Shown: positions 8,235 to 17,550, counted from the stretch's first letter. The stretch is 58,783 nt of DNA from an uncultured Bacteroidales bacterium (GCA_946407975.1 CAMJQC010000010.1:1-58783), one strand, 5' to 3'. Program-made: numbers and translations. Notes: a model not told the origin generated them from the letters alone.

Positions 8235-9509
8235 TTATAGGATATTCAGCCGATAGGCGTCTTGCTTGACAAAAATAGCGAGCATAATGGTAAATGCAAG
8301 CAAGCTGGATCCACCGTAGCTAAGGAAAGGCAAAGGTATGCCTATGACGGGCATCAAACCAATTGTCATGCCTATGTTAATGGCAAAATGCATAAAGATT
8401 ATGCCGGCAATACTATAACCATAGATGCGGCTAAATGCCGACCGTTGACGTTCGGCTAAGACAATCAGCCTCACCAAAAGCGCCACATAAAGCAATACCA
8501 CGATAGCAGTTCCCTTGAATCCGCCCTCCTCACCTACTGTGCAAAAAATAAAATCGGTGTGCTGCTCGGGGACAAAATCATATCGCGTCTGGGTGCCTTG
8601 CAAGAATCCTTTGCCCCAAAAGCCACCCGAACCAATAGCAATCTTTGATTGATGCACATTGTAGCCAGCGCCTTTCAAATCTTCCTTCATGCCTAACAGC
8701 ACTTCAATTCGAGTCCGCTGATGCTCTTGCAAAACCTTATTGAAGGCAAAGTTGATGGAAAAAACGAAAACAAACAAACAGGCAAAAACGGCTAACATCT
8801 TACCGATACCTTTCTTTTTCTGTATCAGGTAAAAAACCATTGTAAGAATGAGCATGACGCCTAGGACAATATACATGACTTTCTGGCTCCACACTAATGT
8901 AAAAACAAACAGCATTACTGCCGCCACACCTAAGAGCATGATAATGCCGGCTCCTGGCATTCCCTCGCGATAAAGGACGAAAAGGAATGAAATGAAAACA
9001 AGGGCGGAACCAGTGTCGTTTTGCAACAAAACCAACGCCATTGGAACCAAGATGATGGCATAGCTTATCAGACGTGTATTTCTTTTCCGCAAATCCGAAT
9101 CAAGGCGACCCAAATGGCTGGCCAAAGCCAAGGCTGTCGCCATTTTAGCGAACTCTGAAGGCTGAAACTTGATGCCGGCGCCAAGGTCAATCCATGAAGT
9201 GGCGCCCTTTGTCGCCTTGCCATACACTAAAACCATAACGAGGCTAGCGATGACCAAAAAATAAATCCACAACGCAAAAGCGTTGAAGAATTTGGCATCT
9301 ATTAATAGCACTACAAACCCGATAAAGAGAGCAGCCACAATCCAAATGACCTGTTTGCCATACACCTGAGAAAGGTCGAACATGTTGGGGTGCAACTCGT
9401 CATACTTGGCGGAATAAATGCTAAACCAACCTATGAGCACAAGTGCCAAATAGATCAGGACTGTAACCCAATCGATTTTCCCAATAATACTATTTCTCGT
9501 GCTATTCAT
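8235..9509 (-). CDS. rodA: Rod-shape-determining SEDS protein RodA
   Basis: Peptidoglycan glycosyltransferase of the elongasome in the inner membrane, acting with its class B PBP partner. The 424 residues contain about ten hydrophobic helices and SEDS family blocks: GIKFQPSEFAK, the long periplasmic loop with GSGGFWGKGFLQGTQT and FVPEQHTDFIFC, and the C-terminal GIPLPFLSYGGSSL. It overlaps the mrdA stop by four bases (start codon inside the end of mrdA), which implies translational coupling with PBP2. mreBCD, which often precede this pair in Bacteroidota, are not in the window. Confidence 0.96.
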   Translation of the reverse strand: MNSTRNSIIGKIDWVTVLIYLALVLIGWFSIYSAKYDELHPNMFDLSQVYGKQVIWIVAALFIGFVVLLIDAKFFNAFALWIYFLVIASLVMVLVYGKATKGATSWIDLGAGIKFQPSEFAKMATALALASHLGRLDSDLRKRNTRLISYAIILVPMALVLLQNDTGSALVFISFLFVLYREGMPGAGIIMLLGVAAVMLFVFTLVWSQKVMYIVLGVMLILTMVFYLIQKKKGIGKMLAVFACLFVFVFSINFAFNKVLQEHQRTRIEVLLGMKEDLKGAGYNVHQSKIAIGSGGFWGKGFLQGTQTRYDFVPEQHTDFIFCTVGEEGGFKGTAIVVLLYVALLVRLIVLAERQRSAFSRIYGYSIAGIIFMHFAINIGMTIGLMPVIGIPLPFLSYGGSSLLAFTIMLAIFVKQDAYRLNIL

Positions 9510-11335
9510 CGTTCGTTTTTATAAGTAATTACGCCTTCCAGCATTCTTTTCTCCAATTCGGGACGTTCCGTATAGCCACGGATATATTTCTCAATCATAA
9601 GACTTGCAATAGGAGCCGCCCAAGTCGCACCATAACCGCCATTTTCAATAATAATGGACAACGCTATCTTTGGGTGGTCGGCAGGAGCAAAGGCTATGAA
9701 AAGCGAGTGGTGGTTGCCGTGGGGATTCTGAGCCGTACCCGTTTTTCCACACTGCGGAATATCCGCCATCTCATAACGCCGGGCCGTACCTGCCGGACCG
9801 CTAAAAACGGTTCGTAGGCCTGCCTTCATTGTCTTATAGTGGCGTTGCTCGACGCCAGTCGCGACTTTCGTTCTCATCGGCTCAGGAATAGCTGTCGTAT
9901 CGCCAAAGCATTTGATAAGATGCGGAGGATAATAGTACCCTTCATTGGCAATTGTAGCAGCGATATTTGCCAACTGTAACGGTGTAAGCAGCACTTCGCC
10001 CTGACCAATGCCCAATGAACGGATGGTAACAGAATTCCATTGGCCCCCATACATGCGGTCATAATACTCCCGAGTTGGAATATTGCCCGATAATTCATAT
10101 GGAATATCCGTGTCAAAACGGTGTCCAAGACCCATGTTATAAGTCATATCTTTCCAATACTGGTATCCATTCTTAATATTTCCAAATTTCGGATTATTGA
10201 TGGTTGCCTTGAACGACTCATAAAAATAGGGGTTGCATGAATTCATGATAGCATTGGCGAAATCGGGTGAGCTGCCATGATGGTGGGTGCACTTGATAGG
10301 CATTGAACCCGGACCGGCACAATGAAACCGGGTGCCTGGTACGATACTACCACTCTGCAACGCAATAAGTCCCACAACAGTTTTAAAAGTAGAGCCAGGA
10401 GGGTAGGTTCCATTGATGGCGCGATTTATCAGAGGCTTCATCGGGTCTTCCTGCAACGTCAAGTAATTCTTACCTCTTTCTCTGCCCACTAAAAGGTTCG
10501 GATCGTATGATGGACTGCTTACAAACGCAAGAATCTGTCCTGTTTCGGGTTCGATTGCCACAATCGAACCTATCTTTCCATGCATAAGGCTCTCTCCATA
10601 AGCTTGCAAATCAGCATCCAAGCCTAGATAAATGTCTTTTCCTGGTTGAGGCTCTTCGTCCAATTCTCCATCCATAAAACTGCCCATCTCACGGTTGTGC
10701 ACATCAACTGTAACCACTTTCAGGCCTTTTACGCCACGAAGCTCCTTTTCGTATGATTTCTCTAAACCGGATTTCCCCACATAATCACCCGCCCTATAAT
10801 ATGGATCCTTATCCAATTCCGATTGGCTGATTTCACCAATGTAACCAAGCGTATGAGCAGCAATGGCACTCGGATAATGACGCAGGGTCCTGGTTTGAAA
10901 ATAAAAACCGGGGAACTTGTACAACACTTCTACAATATGAGCATAGTCCTCTTTTGAAATCTGGGAAAGAAACAATGACGATTTGACAGGAGAAAAATTT
11001 CTAGCTTTTGTAATACGCTCTATGTATGATTCTTTGGTGATGTCCAACAAATTACAAAACAATGTCGTGTCAATGTCCCTTGCCTGTTTGGGAATGACCA
11101 TTAAATCGTAAACCGCTTCATTATAAACCAGAAGCTTGCCGTTGCGGTCGTAAACTTTTCCACGCGCAGGATATTGGGTCAAAAAACGCAATGCATTGTT
11201 GTCTGCAAGCTGTTTATAGTGCCTGTCGAGAACCTGCAACGAGAATAATTTCAGCAAAAACGCCACTCCTACGGCAATAAAAATGCCCATAACAAGTAAA
11301 CGTCTGACTGATAGATTCTTATTGTTTGTAACCAT
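9506..11335 (-). CDS. mrdA: Penicillin-binding protein 2 (elongation transpeptidase)
   Basis: Class B PBP that cross-links peptidoglycan during elongation, paired with RodA. An N-terminal TM anchor (around residues 10-32) and a dimerisation domain precede the transpeptidase domain with SxxK (STFK, S315), SxN (SCN in MNSCNPYFYE) and KTGT in CGKTGTAQ. The start was moved from an ATG 25 codons upstream to ATG 11335 (MVTNNKN), because the TAnnTTTG element on this strand (11353-11360) lies inside the longer version and the anchor helix directly follows the shorter start. That gives 609 residues, normal for PBP2. First gene of the mrdA-rodA pair. Confidence 0.95.
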   Translation of the reverse strand: MVTNNKNLSVRRLLVMGIFIAVGVAFLLKLFSLQVLDRHYKQLADNNALRFLTQYPARGKVYDRNGKLLVYNEAVYDLMVIPKQARDIDTTLFCNLLDITKESYIERITKARNFSPVKSSLFLSQISKEDYAHIVEVLYKFPGFYFQTRTLRHYPSAIAAHTLGYIGEISQSELDKDPYYRAGDYVGKSGLEKSYEKELRGVKGLKVVTVDVHNREMGSFMDGELDEEPQPGKDIYLGLDADLQAYGESLMHGKIGSIVAIEPETGQILAFVSSPSYDPNLLVGRERGKNYLTLQEDPMKPLINRAINGTYPPGSTFKTVVGLIALQSGSIVPGTRFHCAGPGSMPIKCTHHHGSSPDFANAIMNSCNPYFYESFKATINNPKFGNIKNGYQYWKDMTYNMGLGHRFDTDIPYELSGNIPTREYYDRMYGGQWNSVTIRSLGIGQGEVLLTPLQLANIAATIANEGYYYPPHLIKCFGDTTAIPEPMRTKVATGVEQRHYKTMKAGLRTVFSGPAGTARRYEMADIPQCGKTGTAQNPHGNHHSLFIAFAPADHPKIALSIIIENGGYGATWAAPIASLMIEKYIRGYTERPELEKRMLEGVITYKNER

Positions 11336-11352
11336 AATAACACTATGGAACA

Positions 11353-11360
11353 CAAAAATA
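11353..11360 (-). promoter_or_regulatory. -7 promoter element for mrdA-rodA
   Basis: Minus strand TATTTTTG (TAnnTTTG) 18 bases before the chosen mrdA ATG. It is divergent from the gldH promoter about 100 bases away. Confidence 0.6.
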
Positions 11361-11463
11361 CGATGAATTTCAGAAAATGCAAAAAAGGAAATGATTTTTT
11401 TCCGCCACAAAACAAAAAGGATTGTAGCCTCTGTTTTTTATTTTATTTTTAGGATAAAAAATG

Positions 11464-11471
11464 TACTTTTG
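11464..11471 (+). promoter_or_regulatory. -7 promoter element for the gldH-wza-wzc operon
   Basis: TACTTTTG (TAnnTTTG) 19 bases before the gldH ATG at 11490. Confidence 0.6.
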
Positions 11472-11489
11472 CACAATTATTTGTTTTCT

Positions 11490-11975
11490 ATGAAGCACAC
11501 CTCGTTATTTATTTTTTGTGGTCTTTTGACACTCTTCATGTTTTCGTCTTCCGCTTGCAGCCATCAGAAGAAAAACGGAAACAGGGACATCCTCTCCCGC
11601 GAGTTTTATCATAACAGTTGGGAACGTTTTGATTACATCAGCAACGACATCGCCGTTAAGGAGGGGCAGGCTTTCGACCTGTCTCTAAACATCAGTTTTA
11701 CTGAAGAATACCCATACGAAAACTTCTCCATGGTGTTCACTATCTTTGACGAAGATGACACGCCATATCGCAGCAAAAGCTACAGTTTCAAGCTAAAAGA
11801 CGCCGACGGACAGTGGCATTCGGAGCTCAAAGACGGCTGTTATACTTTTGATTTGCCCATTAACCAAGATCTTACTTTTTCAGAATCAGGAACATACAAA
11901 TTCCAAATTGAGTCTCGCATGCCGATTACACCCCTCGTTGGCATCCGACAACTTAGACTTATAAATAACAACTGA
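11490..11975 (+). CDS. gldH: Gliding motility / T9SS-associated lipoprotein GldH
   Basis: 161-residue lipoprotein with the signal MKHTSLF... and a lipobox-like SSSAC. The body has FYHNSWERFDY and NISFTEEYPYENF followed by a beta-rich domain, matching GldH, a lipoprotein needed for gliding and for chitin use in Flavobacterium johnsoniae and widespread in Bacteroidota. A longer frame starting at 11391 is rejected because the promoter element at 11464-11471 lies inside it and the signal peptide begins at 11490. The polysaccharide export gene follows after 7 bases. The exact biochemical role of GldH is not established. Confidence 0.88.
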   Translation: MKHTSLFIFCGLLTLFMFSSSACSHQKKNGNRDILSREFYHNSWERFDYISNDIAVKEGQAFDLSLNISFTEEYPYENFSMVFTIFDEDDTPYRSKSYSFKLKDADGQWHSELKDGCYTFDLPINQDLTFSESGTYKFQIESRMPITPLVGIRQLRLINNN

Positions 11976-11982
11976 GAATAAT

Positions 11983-12759
11983 ATGAAACGTCCTCTTTTT
12001 TTCATTTTTTCCATATTGATTTTATCATCCTGTGTCCCACAGAAAAAAATGCTTTTTCTAAAAGACGCCAAAAAGCAAAACGAAACGCTTTCACAGAATT
12101 ATATCAATGAAAGGTCCGTCGATTATCGGCTTCAGCCAGGCGATAATCTTTACATCCGCGCCTTGAACATAGCAGATGAAAAAAGTGCCATTGCGCTTAA
12201 TGGAGACGCCGGCACACGAAACACAACACTCTCTAACGATGCCAGCATTTATCTCTCCAGTTATACAATTGACGAAAACGGCTGCATCGAAATGCCTTTG
12301 GTCGGCACTATCGAAGTCAAGAACATGACCGTGGATGAAGCAAAAAACAAGCTCCAAACGGCCATTAACAAATACATAACCCAAGCCATGCTGATTGTTA
12401 AGTTGGCCAATTTCAACCTCACTGTTTTAGGAGAAGTCAACAAACCTGGTATGTATAAAGTATACCAGTCCGAAATCAATCTTTTCGAAGCCATTGCCAT
12501 GGCGGGAAACACAACCAATTTTGCAAAAAACGATCAAGTTAAAATCGTAAGACAAACAGAAAACGGTTCAGAGATAGTCATAGTTGACCTGGGTAAAGCC
12601 GACATCCTTTCCTCGCCATATTACTTTTTAAAACCCAACGACATCGTTTATGTCGAACCGATGAAAATCAAGCAATGGGGTTTCACGACTTTCCCCTATT
12701 CCACGGTAATTTCTGTTGCTGCTCTGGGTGTCACTTTATTCTCCTTACTGAAAAAATAG
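11983..12759 (+). CDS. wza: Polysaccharide export outer-membrane lipoprotein (Wza-like)
   Basis: 258-residue lipoprotein with lipobox LSSC (Cys17). The Poly_export domain starts at VDYRLQPGDNLYI (about residue 45), an SLBB-type segment contains LTVLGEVNKPGMYKV, and a C-terminal hydrophobic helix (about residues 232-255) probably spans the outer membrane, as the Wza barrel helix does. It should form the outer-membrane exit pore for a capsular or exopolysaccharide together with the downstream Wzc. Distances of 7 bases to gldH and 21 bases to wzc indicate one operon. Confidence 0.92.
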   Translation: MKRPLFFIFSILILSSCVPQKKMLFLKDAKKQNETLSQNYINERSVDYRLQPGDNLYIRALNIADEKSAIALNGDAGTRNTTLSNDASIYLSSYTIDENGCIEMPLVGTIEVKNMTVDEAKNKLQTAINKYITQAMLIVKLANFNLTVLGEVNKPGMYKVYQSEINLFEAIAMAGNTTNFAKNDQVKIVRQTENGSEIVIVDLGKADILSSPYYFLKPNDIVYVEPMKIKQWGFTTFPYSTVISVAALGVTLFSLLKK

Positions 12760-12780
12760 TAACACAAAATCGCTCCAATC

Positions 12781-15249
12781 ATGGCTAATGCTAACCACAA
12801 AAACAACGACTCCGCTGATCAAGATATTGATATAAAAAACTTGATTTATAAATTCTTAGACAACTGGCGGTTATTCGCCATATGCGTTGTCTTAGCCTTG
12901 GCGGCATGTTTCCTTTATAATCGATACAAGACCAACGTCTATCAGGCTACGGGAACCGTCTTGATTAACAGTGACCAATCACGCTTTGACCCGACAGCCC
13001 TTATGACAGGCATAAGTTATGGAAACCAGCAGAATCTAGAAAACGAAATGGCTATCATGAAATCTTATGCTTTGACGGAACGTGTGGTAAAAAACATGAA
13101 TCTGGAGGTGAGCTATTGGGAGAAAGGCCGGGTTGCCTCCACCGAGCTGTATAAAACCGCCCCGTTTGATGTGGAATTTGACCGCAGTTTCCCCCAAGCT
13201 GTAGGCCTCGTTTATTATGTCTCCATTCTGGATAGCGGCAGGATCGAACTAAAGGCAAATGATGATTTTTGCAAGATTTATGATTTCATTCTGTGCCAAA
13301 CGGTAAAAAGACAAGACGAAGACATTAAACTAGATAGCGTTTACCAACAGGGCGAATGGATCGACAATGGTTACAATCGCATGCGTGTGGTGCTGAACGA
13401 CCGTTACAATTCGAAAACCGACGGTGATAGAAAACTCATGTTCATGCTAAACGATTACACGAGCTTGACAAGGAAAATGAGATCATTCAGCATTAATCCA
13501 TCCAGCAAACAGTCTTCCATCGCTTCGGTAGTAACAACAGGCACTAATCCGCTGAAAATAACAGAATTCACCAATAGTTTGATGAACGAATATGTCACAA
13601 GCGGGTTGGAAAAGAAAAACAAAGTTTCGGAAAACACCATCAATTTCATTGACCGACAATTAAGCGAGATTCAAGACTCCCTGCACAACGCCGAAATCAA
13701 TTTACAGGATTATCGTTCCAGCAATGATCTCATGAATCTAGATGCACAAGCGCAGCAGATTTACATGAATTTACAAGCTCTGGAGAAAGACCGCGCTGAA
13801 ATTGACGTAAACCTTAAATTATATCAGCGTCTGCAAAAATACATCCAGATGCAAATCGAAGATCCGGAAAACCTGGCAGCGCCAAGCACAATGGGAATCA
13901 ACGACCAATTGCTTAATAAGCTGGTCCTCGACCTCGTTACGCTCTCCCAAACCAGAGCCGCACAGGTAGCTTCACTTTCCGAGCAGCACCCCAACATCAT
14001 CAAACTTGACGAACAAATCGTAACGCTCAAGAAAACCTTGCTTGAAAGCGCAAACAACCTGGTTTCAAATGCGCAAGTCAGTCTCGCTGAGATTGACAAA
14101 CGCATTGCTAAAGTTGAAGCAGAATCGAGAAACCTGCCACATAAACAGCGAGAATTGATGGGGTATCAAAGAAAATTCGCCCTAAACGAAGACACCTACA
14201 ATTATCTTATGCAACGTCGCGCTGAAGCCCAAATCCTTAGGGCGTCCAATACGCCTGACAACGAAATAATAGACGTTGCACGTATTGAACAGGTTGTTAA
14301 GATAGCGCCTCGCAGCACGCTCAATTATCTGATCGCGTTGCTTCTCGGACTGTTGCTGCCAGCTCTATATCTGTTTTTGAAAGAGTTTTTCAATGTTACC
14401 ATCAACGATAAAAAAGACGTTGAAAAACTGACCAAAAACCCCATCATCGGTCAGATAGCCCAAAACGAAAGCAGCAGCCCTCTTGTCGTTCTTGAAGCTC
14501 CAAAGTCGTCCATAGCTGAAGCTTTCCGCTTAATAAGGACCAACATCGAATTCATAACCCAGAACCAGACCCCCTCTGTCATCCTTGTCACCAGCGACAC
14601 ACAGGGAGTGGGAAAGAGTTTCAACAGCATGAACATTGCATCCGTTTACGCCTTGTTCGGCAAAAAGACCATATTGCTCGGATTTGACATGCGCAAACCA
14701 AAGATATACGAAGAATTTGGATTAAGCAACAATATTGGCTTGAGCTCCTATCTTTCCAACAAAGAAAACCTTGAACAGATTATCCAGCCTTCAGGAAAAG
14801 TCCAGAATCTGGACATTATCACAAGCGGCCCCATCCCACCCAACCCTGCAGAACTCATCGCTAGTGAGAAATGCAACCTTTTAATCCAAGAATTAAAACA
14901 GAGATATGATTATATCATCATAGACACGCCACCTCTGGGCCTGGTGACAGACGCCTATTTGCTAATGAAACATTCCAATGTCAATCTTTTCATTGTCCGT
15001 CAAGGCGAAACAAACAAGAATTTCTTCGGAAATATCATCAAAGACATAGAAGACAGAAATATCCCGGTCAACATCATCATCAACGGAATCAAGATGCAAA
15101 GTGATTACGGCCCATATAAAAGCAGATATGGCCAACACTATGGGTATCGATATGGTTACGGATATAGCTATGGCGCATATAGCAGATATGGCATGAGTTA
15201 TTATGGTGAAAACGAAGTAAAAGGCAAACGCAGAAAGAGGGGAAAATAA
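12781..15249 (+). CDS. wzc: Wzc-like polysaccharide co-polymerase / bacterial tyrosine kinase
   Basis: 822-residue inner-membrane protein that controls chain length and export of polysaccharide. Order: cytoplasmic start, TM1 (about residues 35-52), Wzz domain, long periplasmic coiled-coil/GNVR region, TM2 (about 518-537), then a BY-kinase domain. The kinase has a Walker A at about 602-612 (TSDTQGVGKSF), Walker A' (GFDMRKPK) and Walker B (DYIIIDTPPLGL, about 709). The C-terminal tail (about 776-812) is extremely Tyr/Gly-rich, with roughly a dozen tyrosines in about 35 residues, the typical autophosphorylation cluster. It lies in an operon with wza and the NusG-like gene. No Wzx, Wzy or glycosyltransferase genes are present. 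Confidence 0.95.
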   Translation: MANANHKNNDSADQDIDIKNLIYKFLDNWRLFAICVVLALAACFLYNRYKTNVYQATGTVLINSDQSRFDPTALMTGISYGNQQNLENEMAIMKSYALTERVVKNMNLEVSYWEKGRVASTELYKTAPFDVEFDRSFPQAVGLVYYVSILDSGRIELKANDDFCKIYDFILCQTVKRQDEDIKLDSVYQQGEWIDNGYNRMRVVLNDRYNSKTDGDRKLMFMLNDYTSLTRKMRSFSINPSSKQSSIASVVTTGTNPLKITEFTNSLMNEYVTSGLEKKNKVSENTINFIDRQLSEIQDSLHNAEINLQDYRSSNDLMNLDAQAQQIYMNLQALEKDRAEIDVNLKLYQRLQKYIQMQIEDPENLAAPSTMGINDQLLNKLVLDLVTLSQTRAAQVASLSEQHPNIIKLDEQIVTLKKTLLESANNLVSNAQVSLAEIDKRIAKVEAESRNLPHKQRELMGYQRKFALNEDTYNYLMQRRAEAQILRASNTPDNEIIDVARIEQVVKIAPRSTLNYLIALLLGLLLPALYLFLKEFFNVTINDKKDVEKLTKNPIIGQIAQNESSSPLVVLEAPKSSIAEAFRLIRTNIEFITQNQTPSVILVTSDTQGVGKSFNSMNIASVYALFGKKTILLGFDMRKPKIYEEFGLSNNIGLSSYLSNKENLEQIIQPSGKVQNLDIITSGPIPPNPAELIASEKCNLLIQELKQRYDYIIIDTPPLGLVTDAYLLMKHSNVNLFIVRQGETNKNFFGNIIKDIEDRNIPVNIIINGIKMQSDYGPYKSRYGQHYGYRYGYGYSYGAYSRYGMSYYGENEVKGKRRKRGK

Positions 15250-15261
15250 CCTCTTGACAAA

Positions 15262-15783
15262 ATGATGGACAAACCTGAAACAAAAAACTGGCACGCGCTA
15301 TATGTCAGATCGCGATCGGAAAAGAAAGTGGCCGCTCAATTGCAGAATGCAGGCATTGAGACCTATCTCCCTTTGATCACCCGATTAAAGCAATGGAGCG
15401 ACCGAAAAAAAAGAGTCGAAGAGCCGCTATTCCGCTCCTATGTTTTTGTCCATGTTTCGTCAAAAGAGTTCTTTCAGGCACTTCAAGTATTTGGCGTTCT
15501 GAAATTCGTCACTTTTGAACAACAGCCTGCAAAAATTCCAGACAATCAAATCCTCGCCATAAAAAGATACATCGCAGACTCTGACGAAGATGTATTACCC
15601 ATCGGCAATGATTTACATGAGGGACAGCTCGTACGTATTACCAGCGGTCCGTTGATGGGTCTAACCGGCACACTTGCAGAAAAAAAAGGAAAACGAAGAC
15701 TTGTCGTTCTCATTGAATCAGTAGGACAATATGTCCCGATCAACATCAGTTATATGAAAGTGGAACCCGTAAAAGATTTTTGA
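15262..15783 (+). CDS. NusG-family specialised antiterminator (UpxY/RfaH-like)
   Basis: 173-residue NusG paralogue. The NGN domain begins NWHALYVRSRSEKKVAAQL, contains ETYLPL and LFRSYVFVHV, and a C-terminal KOW segment EGQLVRITSGPLMGL lies at about residues 118-133. Relatives such as UpxY in Bacteroides keep polymerase processive through long capsule operons. It follows wzc by 12 bases, so it comes last in this cluster instead of first, as is usual for UpxY. Its target operon is therefore probably elsewhere. The start may be 15262 or the adjacent ATG at 15265. Housekeeping NusG is a less likely alternative, because the usual secE/rplK neighbours are missing. Confidence 0.87.
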   Translation: MMDKPETKNWHALYVRSRSEKKVAAQLQNAGIETYLPLITRLKQWSDRKKRVEEPLFRSYVFVHVSSKEFFQALQVFGVLKFVTFEQQPAKIPDNQILAIKRYIADSDEDVLPIGNDLHEGQLVRITSGPLMGLTGTLAEKKGKRRLVVLIESVGQYVPINISYMKVEPVKDF

Positions 15784-15790
15784 CCAATTT

Positions 15791-15820
15791 TTTGAGGTAT
15801 TTCATATTTTCATATATTTG
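15791..15820 (+). promoter_or_regulatory. Full Bacteroidetes promoter for the coiled-coil gene
   Basis: -33 element TTTG at 15791-15794 and -7 element TATATTTG at 15813-15820, 18 bases apart, 41 bases before the ATG at 15862. It is one of the few places in the window where both elements are clear. Confidence 0.7.
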
Positions 15821-15861
15821 CAGCATTAATGGTCATTAGGCAATAACAAACACCAATTAAA

Positions 15862-16773
15862 ATGGATAAGGAAAACAATAAAACTAAAAAACCGATTTGG
15901 GCATATGCCACTCTCGGCCTCCTTGCTTTGGCCCTTGTCGGAACGCTCGTCTGGATGTCATCATTAAAAAGCGACTTAAAGAACCTTGAAGCTGAAAAGG
16001 AATTACAACGAGCCGATTTCCAAGCAGAAGTGGACAGTCTCATGAAAGTCCACAACGAGTTAAAAGACAGCTATGGCGAACTCAGCAATGAGCTTGCTGA
16101 AAAAGACAGCATCATCCAAGCTGACGCGCAAGAAATCAAAAAGCTGCTGGATTCTCAATGGGAGTATAACCGCATAAAGAAAAAAGTAACTGAATTGCAA
16201 GCTATTTCACAAAAATATGTGAGACAGATGGATTCACTCTATACCGTGAACCGCGAATTGGTAGCCGAAAACGAACGCATCCGCGAGGAGTTCCGCGCCG
16301 AACAACGCGAAAATTCAAATCTCATTCGTCAAAAAGAAGAGCTCTCTAGCAAAGTAAACCAAGCCGCCACAATGAAAATTCACGGTCTTAGTGCAAACGC
16401 CGTTCGCTTCAAGGGTGGAAAGAGCGAAACGGAGACCGATAAGGCTTCGCGCGCCGAACGCATTCGCGTCGACTTTGATCTAGCTCAAAACGATTTGGTA
16501 GAACCCGGTTCAAAAGTCTTTTACATTCGTATTGCAGACCCGACCAAGGCCATTATCAGCAAAGGTAAGGGCGATGAGTATTCCTTCCAATCCAATGGAG
16601 AAACCTTGCAGTACACCGAAAAAATCCGCGTCAACTACGACAACAAAGAGACAGCAGTCCGGGCCTATTATAACAAGCCTTCTGACATCCAACTCATGTC
16701 AGGTTACTACTTCATCGATGTTTACGAACAAAACGGCAAACTGATTGGTCAAACATCGTTAGATTTAAAGTAA
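15862..16773 (+). CDS. Membrane-anchored coiled-coil protein, function unknown
   Basis: 303 residues. A charged N-terminus (MDKENNKTKKP) is followed by a single TM helix (about 12-32), then a long Glu/Lys/Leu-rich coiled coil (about 33-170), then a beta-rich C-terminal domain (about 175-303) beginning KIHGLSANAVRFKGGKSE and ending GYYFIDVYEQNGKLIGQT. The layout (inner-membrane anchor, coiled-coil stalk, globular tip) is seen in conserved Bacteroidota proteins often loosely annotated as chromosome-partitioning proteins. I see no support for that name. It has its own promoter and terminator and is probably monocistronic. Confidence 0.8.
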   Translation: MDKENNKTKKPIWAYATLGLLALALVGTLVWMSSLKSDLKNLEAEKELQRADFQAEVDSLMKVHNELKDSYGELSNELAEKDSIIQADAQEIKKLLDSQWEYNRIKKKVTELQAISQKYVRQMDSLYTVNRELVAENERIREEFRAEQRENSNLIRQKEELSSKVNQAATMKIHGLSANAVRFKGGKSETETDKASRAERIRVDFDLAQNDLVEPGSKVFYIRIADPTKAIISKGKGDEYSFQSNGETLQYTEKIRVNYDNKETAVRAYYNKPSDIQLMSGYYFIDVYEQNGKLIGQTSLDLK

Positions 16774-16800
16774 TTCGAACGGCATTGCTTTTATGCAACT

Positions 16801-16829
16801 AAAAAAGCCAGCTTCGGCTGGCTTTTTTT
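16801..16829. terminator. Bidirectional intrinsic terminator
   Basis: AAAAAAGCCAGC, TTCG tetraloop, GCTGGC and a T run. Perfect 12-bp stem. The recO stop codon lies at its edge (16828-16830), so it serves both converging genes. Confidence 0.95.
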
Positions 16830-17550
16830 ATAGCACGCTCTCTAACACCTCCAGCGATTGCAAGCCCTTTAAAAACGGAGCATGAAGTCGCATAAAGGTG
16901 ATAATCCCATCAAGTAGAGCACGACGTTGCCTCACATTCATAGGCATCTCGGCTATCGCATCAATGCCTTTATCAAGACAATGCGAAAGCAACAACGCAG
17001 TCTCGGGTTCCAAATAGTAAGGATGAAGTGGCGCTTGGCCCACATACTGCCCCTCCATAAGATCAAAAAAACTGCCAGCTGCATAGTTAGATTTAGGATA
17101 AAAACCTAAAAAACGACAGACTTCCAATGAAAAATACAAAGGGAAATTGGCATAACCCTGTTCCGACAAATCAAGCCATTGTAGCGAATGGACAATAAAA
17201 TCATAAAATGGCTTATTCTGTTCCTCTCCAGTAATGGATTTAGACAGTAATTCGCTGACAAACATCATGATGGCGATTTTATTCATCACAAAAGGCGCAC
17301 TGTGATAAACATAAGCAACCTCAACATCTTTAAGATACCCTAGCGATTTTGTCTGTGCTTTGCCCGTTTGTACAAAATTTATGATGTTCAGGTTTTGGAA
17401 CAATGCAACCCGATTATGGGAAGACTTGCCAAAAACGCCTTTTACCATATAAGACTGCAAACCCAATTGTCGTGTAAACACCTTTACAATCAGGCTCGTG
17501 TCTCCATATTTGACGGTTTGAATGACAACACCTTGTTGTTTATCTTCCAT
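16828..17550 (-). CDS. recO: DNA repair protein RecO
   Basis: Mediates RecA loading and strand annealing with RecR/RecF in gap repair. The 240-residue length is normal. The N-terminal OB-fold has GVVIQTVKYGDTSLIVKVFT and GLQSYMVKGV; the helical C-terminal domain has FPLYFSLEVCRFLGFYP. I see no CxxC zinc motif, which is variable in this family. Its ATG shares one base with the porZ stop, so translation is probably coupled to porZ. It ends in the terminator shared with the coiled-coil gene. Confidence 0.93.
   Translation of the reverse strand: MEDKQQGVVIQTVKYGDTSLIVKVFTRQLGLQSYMVKGVFGKSSHNRVALFQNLNIINFVQTGKAQTKSLGYLKDVEVAYVYHSAPFVMNKIAIMMFVSELLSKSITGEEQNKPFYDFIVHSLQWLDLSEQGYANFPLYFSLEVCRFLGFYPKSNYAAGSFFDLMEGQYVGQAPLHPYYLEPETALLLSHCLDKGIDAIAEMPMNVRQRRALLDGIITFMRLHAPFLKGLQSLEVLESVL

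Noticed and set aside
11391-11489. Longer gldH start
   Set aside because: The promoter element at 11464-11471 lies inside it, and the signal peptide begins at 11490.
15262-15783. Housekeeping nusG
   Set aside because: secE and ribosomal genes are absent and it is joined to wza/wzc, so a specialised paralogue is preferred.
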